Assembly (NCBI GenBank): GCA_007132865.1
Contig: SLNU01000374.1
Span: 1-6,645, forward strand
Reading direction: 5' to 3'
Origin: Bacteroidales bacterium
GTDB lineage: Bacteria; Bacteroidota; Bacteroidia; Bacteroidales; UBA7960
DNA: 6,645 bases
Below the pieces are notes generated by a model. It saw only the letters and a program-made list of their open reading frames with translations, was not told the DNA's origin and did not search any database. Within the stretch, counting starts at the first letter, position 1. Every line of letters begins with the position of its first letter. This document shows positions 1 to 5,252 of the stretch, in pieces. Made by a program: the position numbers and the translations under genes.

Positions 1-275
1 AAACGGCACCCAACCCGGTGCTGTCGACCCTGCATTACTTCCGCGAGGAATACCTGGCACACCTGGAAGGCCGCTGCCCGACAGGTAGCTGTAAGGCACT
101 GGTGACCTATTCGGTGACCGACAAATGCATCGGATGTACCATTTGTGCCCAGCAATGCCCGGTGGATGCAATCGAATTCAAGCCGCATAAAAAACACGAA
201 ATCGACACCACGCTGTGTACCAAATGTGACATCTGCAAGCAGGCATGCCCGTCGGATGCCATCGTGGTGAAATAA
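1..275 (+). CDS. NuoF/HndC-like NADH-oxidising flavoprotein subunit, C-terminal fragment
   Basis: Only the last 90 residues are in the window; the reading frame is open from base 3 and continues upstream. The GTG at 18 is an internal valine codon (context [14 protein letters not shown]), not a start. The fragment has the C-terminal helix typical of NuoF-like proteins that carry a ferredoxin tail, then a [11 protein letters not shown] segment, then two complete [4Fe-4S] motifs, [12 protein letters not shown] and [12 protein letters not shown]. In the family (HndC, HydB, NuoF-like subunits of soluble hydrogenases and formate dehydrogenases) the missing N-terminal part binds FMN, NADH and one further [4Fe-4S] cluster, and the C-terminal ferredoxin domain passes electrons to a partner. 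The next gene starts 7 bases after the stop, so the two are almost certainly co-translated and form a complex. A NuoE/HndA-like [2Fe-2S] gene is expected upstream but is not seen. Assignment to the family is firm; the exact complex is not known. Confidence 0.88.
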   Translation, partial: TAPNPVLSTLHYFREEYLAHLEGRCPTGSCKALVTYSVTDKCIGCTICAQQCPVDAIEFKPHKKHEIDTTLCTKCDICKQACPSDAIVVK

Positions 276-282
276 TGACAGA

Positions 283-1854
283 ATGGAGGTTACACTCAGA
301 ATAAATGACAGGGAAGTCCGAGTAGAAGAAGGATCCATGCTACTGGAGGCGGCCGAAAGTGCCGGGTTCAGGATTCCCGCCTTGTGCCGGAATACGCAGG
401 TGGAGCATTTTACGTCCTGCATGGTCTGCCTGGTAAAGGAAAGGTCTTCCGGCAACCTGATGCCCTCCTGCTCCGTCCGCGTGGTCCCGGGCATGGACAT
501 CCTGACCGATGACGAAGAGATCGCCGAAGCCAGGAAAACCGCGCTGGAGCTGTTGCTGTCTGAACATGCAGGAGACTGTGAAGCACCCTGCAGGCTGGCT
601 TGCCCGGCCTTCATGGATATCCCGCTGATGAACCGTTTGATCGGAGCGGGACAAACAGAAAAGGCCCTGGAGGTGGTCCGCCGCGACATCGCCCTGCCGG
701 CGGTGCTTGGCAGGATCTGCCCGGCGCCATGCGAAGGGGCCTGCAAAAGAAAGCACATTGATGAACCGGTGGCCATCTGCCTGCTGAAACGGTTTACGGC
801 AGATGAAGCGGCACCTATATTGCAGATCGAGACTGCCCCCCCGAATGGAAAGAAGGTGGCCGTGATCGGTGCGGGACCGGCCGGACTGGCCGCGGCATTC
901 TACCTGCAGAAACTGGGCATACAGGCAGAGGTTTTCGACCGCCATGAACTCCCCGGGGGCAGCATGCAGTATGCAATCCCGGATGAAACCCTCGATAAGA
1001 AGGTGCTCGAAAATGAAATTTCACTTATCCGTCGGATGGGGGTGCAGTTCAGGCAAAACCAGCAAATTGATGCCCCTGCCTTTGAAAAGCTCCGCGCCGG
1101 CTACGATGCCGTGGTGGTGGCGACCGGCAATTTTGCTGCGGAGATGGCGGACTGGGGACTGGAAAACAATGGCAAGCAGGTGGTGGTGGAGAAGTCGACT
1201 TACATGACCAACCTTGACCGGGTGTTTGCCATCGGCAATGCCAACCGCTCCATGCAGCTGGCGATCCGATCAGCCGCACAGGGCAAGGAGGTGGCCGGAA
1301 CCATCGGCAGGATGCTGCAAGGGGAAGCAGTGAGCGGAGAGGGGCGGCGCTTTAACTCCAGTATAGGCAAGCTGCTTGAACAGGAATATGGCGAATACCT
1401 CAAGGAAGGCAGTGCCGTTCAGCGGCAGGAGCCGGACGGCAAGCAGGGTGGTGGTTTGGATCCGGAGCAGGCACAGGCGGAAGCCGGCCGTTGCATGCAT
1501 TGTGACTGCCGCAAGCCTGACAATTGCAAGCTCAGGGATTATGCAGACCTCTACGGGGCATCAAAAAAACGCTTCGCATATTCTGTCCGTAAGCCCATTG
1601 TAAAATATATGCAGGTAAGCGGACTGGTTTACGAACCCGGCAAATGCATCAAATGCGGCATTTGTGTGCGGCTGACCGCAAAGCACCGGGAGACCTTTGG
1701 GTTCAGCTTTATTGGCAGGGGGTTTGATGTAGTGGTCGGAGTGCCCTTCGACGAAGACCTGGACAAGGCCCTGGAAAAAACAGCCGAAATGGTGGCAGAA
1801 GCCTGTCCGACCGGGGCGCTGGCCTTCAGAACAAAACCGGGCGCTGAGGGTTGA
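283..1854 (+). CDS. Iron-sulfur flavoprotein: NuoG-like 2Fe-2S + GltD-like FAD domain lacking the NAD(P)H domain
   Basis: This 523-residue cytoplasmic redox subunit has a mosaic order. Residues 1-75 are a plant-type/NuoG-type [2Fe-2S] domain with C35, C46, C49 and C63. Residues 93-170 are the GltD/dihydropyrimidine-dehydrogenase-type Fe-S domain with C99, C103, C107, C146, C150 and C154. Residues 190-345 are the FAD domain, with GAGPAG at 196-201, LPGGSMQYAIP near 223-233, ATG at 280-282 and VFAIGNA at 314-320 (GN instead of the usual GD). Residues 404-415 hold CMHCDCRKPDNC, and 455-508 form a NuoG-type ferredoxin segment with CIKCGIC and CPTGAL. GltD and NfnB-type proteins carry an NAD(P)H-binding Rossmann domain between the ATG and GD motifs; here only about 30 residues separate them, so no pyridine-nucleotide site is visible. 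The 283 ATG is supported because the [2Fe-2S] fold begins at residue 3; there is no upstream Shine-Dalgarno. It probably exchanges electrons with the NuoF-like subunit encoded just upstream. The natural substrate is unknown. Confidence 0.85.
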   Translation: MEVTLRINDREVRVEEGSMLLEAAESAGFRIPALCRNTQVEHFTSCMVCLVKERSSGNLMPSCSVRVVPGMDILTDDEEIAEARKTALELLLSEHAGDCEAPCRLACPAFMDIPLMNRLIGAGQTEKALEVVRRDIALPAVLGRICPAPCEGACKRKHIDEPVAICLLKRFTADEAAPILQIETAPPNGKKVAVIGAGPAGLAAAFYLQKLGIQAEVFDRHELPGGSMQYAIPDETLDKKVLENEISLIRRMGVQFRQNQQIDAPAFEKLRAGYDAVVVATGNFAAEMADWGLENNGKQVVVEKSTYMTNLDRVFAIGNANRSMQLAIRSAAQGKEVAGTIGRMLQGEAVSGEGRRFNSSIGKLLEQEYGEYLKEGSAVQRQEPDGKQGGGLDPEQAQAEAGRCMHCDCRKPDNCKLRDYADLYGASKKRFAYSVRKPIVKYMQVSGLVYEPGKCIKCGICVRLTAKHRETFGFSFIGRGFDVVVGVPFDEDLDKALEKTAEMVAEACPTGALAFRTKPGAEG

Positions 1855-1895
1855 TACTGGCAGGGGATTATCGCCTGCACATGGCGCGTACGGCC

Positions 1896-1903
1896 CATCT
1901 TTG
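1896..1903 (+). promoter_or_regulatory. Possible Bacteroidota -7 promoter element
   Basis: The sequence CATCTTTG matches the Bacteroidota -7 consensus TAnnTTTG at five of the six fixed positions and lies 20 bases before the ATG of the beta-propeller gene, followed by an A-rich leader. No convincing TTTG-like -33 element is seen 19-21 bases further upstream, so this is a weak call. If real, it separates the redox genes from the secreted-protein gene and would give a very short leader of roughly 13 bases. The rest of the 69-base spacer holds only a 5-bp stem (GCAGG/CCTGC) without a T-tract. Confidence 0.25.
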
Positions 1904-1923
1904 TAAAACAATAACTGGAACAA

Positions 1924-3048
1924 ATGCATAAATACCTGAAAATTCACCTCATAAAGATCCATCTTGTTATTTTTGGTCTTTTGCTCCCGGGTACCGCCGC
2001 CGGCGACTGGCCGGAATTCAGAGGCGGTCAGGGCTTGCCTGGAGTCACTGCGGAGACCATCCCCACAAGGGTGGACATGCTGTGGACTTTCCAAACAGAG
2101 GATGAGATTAAGTCATCGCCTGTCGTACAGGGGAACCGCATCGTTTTTGGCAGCACGGACCAGCATGTCTACTGCCTCGACACCGATGGCAAGCTGCTTT
2201 GGAAATTCAGGGCCGGCAATGCCATGGAAGGGCCGGCGCTGATTCATGAGGGGATCGTTTATATCGGTGACCTGCATGGCAACTTGTTTGCAATCGACCT
2301 GGAAAGCGGCAGGGAGATTTGGAAATACGAAACAGACAACCAGATCATGGCCGCTCCCAACTGGTGGAGTGACGGCAACCGGACGTATATACTCGTGGGT
2401 GCCTACGACTATTACCTGCATTGCGTGGATGCCGCCACCGGCCGCGGGGTATGGAAGTACGAGGCCGATAACTACCTGCATGCGGCCGTGGCCGTGGAAG
2501 GCAATATGGCCATATTCGGGGGCTGTGACGGACTCCTGCATGTGGTCGATATCCGGACCGGCAAAGCGGCATCGGCCATCGAGATCGCCTCCTATGTGGC
2601 GGGCTCGGCCGGACTGGACAACGGCAGGGCCTATATCGGCGATTATGACGGCATATTCAGCTGTGTGGATTACCGCAGCGGGGAGATCAAATGGCAATTT
2701 GAGAGCCGGGACCGGCAGCTGCCCTTCATCGGCTCCCCTTCCATTACCGCAAGCAGGGTCATCATCGGCAGCAGGGACAGGTTCATTTACTGCCTGGACA
2801 AGGCCAGCGGACAACCGGTCTGGCAAAGGAATACCGGACACCGCGTGGATGCTTCTCCCCTGGCTGACCGCCGCAATGTGCTGGTGGCAAATATGCGGGG
2901 CGACCTGATGCTGCTAAGCCAGCAGAACGGTGACATCGTTTGGGCCTACGAGCTGGGAAGCCCTGTGATCGGCAATCCGGCCGTATCCGGGGGAAAAATA
3001 TTCATTGGGACACAGGACGGGGCCATTTACTGCCTCGCAGCACCCTAA
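1924..3048 (+). CDS. Secreted PQQ-like eight-bladed beta-propeller protein
   Basis: The 374-residue protein starts with a Sec-type signal peptide: basic residues up to K11, a hydrophobic core around 13-22, and probable cleavage after the GTAAG at 23-27. There is no lipobox cysteine, so it is probably periplasmic rather than a lipoprotein. The mature protein opens with DWPEFRGG, the WPxFRG signature of PQQ-like repeat proteins that are abundant in Planctomycetes and Verrucomicrobia. About eight repeats of roughly 40 residues follow, each with a YCLD/FAID/HCVD-type strand and a G-x-x-x-W-x-(Y/F) turn. Docking tryptophans are W54 (N-terminal strand, closing the ring), W93, W133, W177, W257, W300 and W340; the fourth repeat (around 208-221) lacks one. 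Residues for true PQQ catalysis are not evident, so a binding or scaffold role as in BamB is more likely than dehydrogenase activity. Its job relative to the downstream transporter genes is inferred only from proximity and strand. Confidence 0.85.
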   Translation: MHKYLKIHLIKIHLVIFGLLLPGTAAGDWPEFRGGQGLPGVTAETIPTRVDMLWTFQTEDEIKSSPVVQGNRIVFGSTDQHVYCLDTDGKLLWKFRAGNAMEGPALIHEGIVYIGDLHGNLFAIDLESGREIWKYETDNQIMAAPNWWSDGNRTYILVGAYDYYLHCVDAATGRGVWKYEADNYLHAAVAVEGNMAIFGGCDGLLHVVDIRTGKAASAIEIASYVAGSAGLDNGRAYIGDYDGIFSCVDYRSGEIKWQFESRDRQLPFIGSPSITASRVIIGSRDRFIYCLDKASGQPVWQRNTGHRVDASPLADRRNVLVANMRGDLMLLSQQNGDIVWAYELGSPVIGNPAVSGGKIFIGTQDGAIYCLAAP

Positions 3049-3139
3049 GTTCCCAGGGCTGGTCAGGTCCGGGTTGAAAGCCTTGGCTGGCCGAAGGGCA
3101 GGCGCAGCTTGAAGCCCGGACCTGTCAACCCCTGGAAGC
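3049..3139. repeat. Long imperfect inverted repeat in intergenic spacer (possible structured RNA)
   Basis: A perfect 10-bp inverted repeat, CAGGTCCGGG at 3064-3073 and CCCGGACCTG at 3115-3124, is extended inward by two pairs (3074-3075 with 3113-3114, one of them G-U). After a two-base mismatch, four more pairs follow (AAGC 3078-3081 with GCTT 3107-3110). Outward, after a mostly mismatched 5 x 5 stretch, CCAGGG at 3053-3058 pairs with CCCTGG at 3130-3135. The whole folds as a hairpin of about 90 nucleotides that begins directly after the stop codon of the beta-propeller gene. No T-tract follows, so it is not a classic intrinsic terminator. It could protect an mRNA 3' end, attenuate transcription into the glycosyltransferase gene, or be a remnant of a mobile repeat. 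The remaining 68 bases to the next start are A-rich and show no clear promoter. Confidence 0.6.
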
Positions 3140-3207
3140 CGGATGGTTCCCGGAAGGTGAACGAACCCAGGTAAATGGAAATGAAGTAGAAATTGATAAT
3201 CGGATAA

Positions 3208-4506
3208 ATGAAGATTGCACATATCATACCCGGCTCAGGTGGTAGTTTTTATTGCGGCAACTGCCTGCGCGACAGCAAACTGTTTGACAGCATGCGGGAA
3301 CAGGGACACGAAGCCATCAAGATCCCGATGTACCTGCCCCTGTTCTCCCATGACCCGGACAACGACATGACGCCTGTATTTTACGGGGCTGTCAGCCTTT
3401 ACCTGAAGCAGGTCGTGCCCATTTTCAGGCGCGCGCCGAAGTGGGTAGACCGGCTGCTAAATTCAAGGCCGGTCCTAAAGTTTGCCGCACGCCAGGCCAA
3501 TTCTACACGAGCCAGTGGGCTGGAGGACATGACCGTCTCCATGCTGATGGGAGAACACGGACTGCAAAAGGAAGAGCTGGAAAAGATGGTGCACTGGCTG
3601 GAAACCCATTTCAAGCCCGATGTGATCCACATCTCCAATGCCTTGCTGCTCGGACTGGCACATATGCTGCGGGAGCGGATCGGGGTTCCGGTCATATGCT
3701 CCCTCCAGGATGAAGATGTCTGGGTGGATCCGATGCGCCCGGAATTTTCTGCGAAGGTATGGGACCTGATGCGGGAGAAATCCCGCGACATAGACATGTT
3801 CGTTTCCGTAAGTCATTACTACACGGAATTCATGAAAGAAAAACTCGGACTCTCGGAAGAAAAGATTCAGACCCTGCACCTTGGTGTGGATCCCGCTGAC
3901 TATCAATATGTAAACTCCGAAGAAAAACCGCGAAGCATCGGATTCCTGTCGAGGATGTGCCGTGAAAACGGATTGGATATCCTGATAGATGCTTTTATCC
4001 TGCTTAAGGAACAGCCTGGTTTTGAGGATGTGCGGCTGCTGCTGACCGGGGGCCAGACAAACGATGACAAGGCCTTCCTTAAAGAACAGAAACATAAGAT
4101 TGAACAGAGCGGGCTTAGGACCCATGTAGAATTCATATCGGACTTTGATCCGTCGGCCAGGGATGCTTTTTTCAAACGTATCATGCTGCTTTCGGTGCCG
4201 GTCCGCAAGGGCGAAGCCTTTGGCATTTACCTGACCGAGGCCATGGCCGCAGGAATCCCGATTGTGCAGCCACCACTGGGCGCGTTCCCGGAAATCATTG
4301 AAAAATCCGGGGGCGGAATGACTTACCGGGAAAACACCCCGGAAGAACTGGCCAAAACCCTTCGGGAGCTTTTTTCCAAGCAGGAAAGCCTGACCCAGCT
4401 TAGCCGGAATGCCAGGCAAAGCGTGGAAAAAACCTTCAATGTGCATGAACTGACCAGGGAGATGACCAGGATTTATCAAACGGCTGCAAAAAATTTCTCC
4501 AGATGA
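3208..4506 (+). CDS. GT-B glycosyltransferase, GT4 type
   Basis: The 432-residue protein has a two-Rossmann GT-B layout without signal peptide or obvious membrane helix, so it acts in the cytoplasm or at the inner face of the membrane. The N-terminal acceptor domain opens with the glycine-rich loop IIPGSGGSFYCGNCLRD (6-22), including C16 and C19. This opening marks a GT4 subfamily that I recall from Planctomycetes and Cyanobacteria. The C-terminal donor domain begins near 242 (SIGFLSRM) and holds the E-x7-E motif, E336 and E344 in KGEAFGIYLTEAMAAG, followed by PPLGAFPEII, which is typical for nucleotide-sugar binding and retaining transfer. In many GT4 enzymes the first donor motif contains R and then K before G; here R249 is present but the lysine position is N254. 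The start is set by the conserved N-terminal strand; no Shine-Dalgarno precedes it. The stop overlaps the ABC ATPase start as ATGA, pointing to translational coupling. Donor sugar and acceptor cannot be read from sequence. Confidence 0.86.
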   Translation: MKIAHIIPGSGGSFYCGNCLRDSKLFDSMREQGHEAIKIPMYLPLFSHDPDNDMTPVFYGAVSLYLKQVVPIFRRAPKWVDRLLNSRPVLKFAARQANSTRASGLEDMTVSMLMGEHGLQKEELEKMVHWLETHFKPDVIHISNALLLGLAHMLRERIGVPVICSLQDEDVWVDPMRPEFSAKVWDLMREKSRDIDMFVSVSHYYTEFMKEKLGLSEEKIQTLHLGVDPADYQYVNSEEKPRSIGFLSRMCRENGLDILIDAFILLKEQPGFEDVRLLLTGGQTNDDKAFLKEQKHKIEQSGLRTHVEFISDFDPSARDAFFKRIMLLSVPVRKGEAFGIYLTEAMAAGIPIVQPPLGAFPEIIEKSGGGMTYRENTPEELAKTLRELFSKQESLTQLSRNARQSVEKTFNVHELTREMTRIYQTAAKNFSR

Positions 4507-5225
4507 ACCCGGACAAAATCCTTATCAAGGCAAAAAACCTGGTTGTGGCAGAAGACCTGCACAAATCTTACCGCAACGCGATGGGTGGTGCGGAACGCAA
4601 GGTGCTCATCGGATTAGACCTTGCCATAAAGGCGAAAGAAAAGATTGCTCTTATGGGTCCCTCCGGAAGCGGCAAGACCACCCTGTTGAACCTGATTGGA
4701 ACCCTCGACATCCCCGACAGCGGGGTGATCCGTTTTGAAGGCCGCTCATTGTCAGACTGGGATACAGACCAGGTGCTGTCATTCCGGAACCAGACCGCAG
4801 GTTTTGTTTTCCAGTTCCACCACCTGCTCCCCCAATGCACCCTGCTGGAGAATGTTCTGCTGCCAACCATTCCGAACAAAGGGGATCGATCCGCAGCAAA
4901 CCATAGGGCCGGGGAGTTGCTGCAGTTTATGGGGATCTGGGACCAGCGCCACAACAAACCGGCCGAACTTTCCGGGGGGGAATGCCAGCGCGCCGCCGTG
5001 GCCAGGGCACTGATTAACCAGCCAAAGATTCTTCTGGCAGATGAGCCGACCGGGTCCCTCGATGAAGAAAATGCCTCGCTGCTGATGGACCTGCTCATGG
5101 GCATCAATGAAGAAATGGGGGTCTCCCTGGTTGTGGCCACCCACTCCCCTGCCATCGCCCGCCGCATGGATACCGTGTACCGGATCGCAGGCGGGAAGCT
5201 GGTCCGTGTTACGGACCTGGAATAA
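4503..5225 (+). CDS. ABC transporter ATP-binding protein, LolD/MacB type
   Basis: The 240-residue ATPase has every catalytic motif: Walker A GPSGSGKT (52-59), Q-loop glutamine Q104 in FVFQFHHLLP, signature LSGGE (156-160, followed by CQRAAVARAL), Walker B ILLADE (176-181) with catalytic E181, D-loop SLDEEN (185-190), and H-loop H214 in VATHSP. The FQFHHLLP and LLADEPTGSLDEEN strings are characteristic of the LolD/MacB/FtsE group, whose members drive mechanotransmission through four-helix permeases rather than simple solute transport. About 15 extra residues precede the first strand of the fold (VVAEDLHKSY), slightly longer than usual. The ATG overlaps the glycosyltransferase stop by four bases, and the permease begins 27 bases after this stop, so the partner is almost certainly the FtsX-like permease. 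Substrate is unknown; the generic family function is extraction or export of lipids, lipoproteins or glycoconjugates. Confidence 0.93.
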   Translation: MNPDKILIKAKNLVVAEDLHKSYRNAMGGAERKVLIGLDLAIKAKEKIALMGPSGSGKTTLLNLIGTLDIPDSGVIRFEGRSLSDWDTDQVLSFRNQTAGFVFQFHHLLPQCTLLENVLLPTIPNKGDRSAANHRAGELLQFMGIWDQRHNKPAELSGGECQRAAVARALINQPKILLADEPTGSLDEENASLLMDLLMGINEEMGVSLVVATHSPAIARRMDTVYRIAGGKLVRVTDLE

Positions 5226-5252
5226 AGGCAGTATTTACGCATCAATTTAATT

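Noticed and set aside
18..20. GTG as the start codon of a short 85-residue ferredoxin
   Set aside because: The frame is open to the window edge and the residues on both sides ([10 protein letters not shown]) match the interior of NuoF-like proteins, so it is an internal valine.
285..290. Perfect GGAGGT Shine-Dalgarno-like core
   Set aside because: It overlaps the first codons of the 523-residue protein. The only nearby downstream ATG (305) is out of frame and stops after six codons, and the [2Fe-2S] fold requires the start at 283.
1860..1878. Small stem-loop (GCAGG/CCTGC) after the iron-sulfur flavoprotein gene as a terminator
   Set aside because: The stem is only 5 bp with a 9-base loop and has no T-tract downstream.
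2113..2841. 242-codon minus-strand open frame opposite the beta-propeller gene
   Set aside because: Its repetitive composition mirrors the propeller repeats on the other strand, and no independent protein motif is seen.
3049..3139. Integron attC site as an explanation of the inverted repeat
   Set aside because: The size fits, but the required RYYYAAC and GTTRRRY core sites are not present at the ends, and no integrase or cassette array is seen.
3131..3183. Three loose 18-base direct repeats beginning cctgga, cccgga and ccaggt
   Set aside because: Similarity is limited to a few bases per unit and could be chance in a GC-rich spacer.
3475..4479. 334-codon open frame on the minus strand opposite the glycosyltransferase gene
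   Set aside because: It lies entirely inside a well-supported gene, has no recognisable domain, and fits the expected antisense shadow of GC-rich coding sequence.
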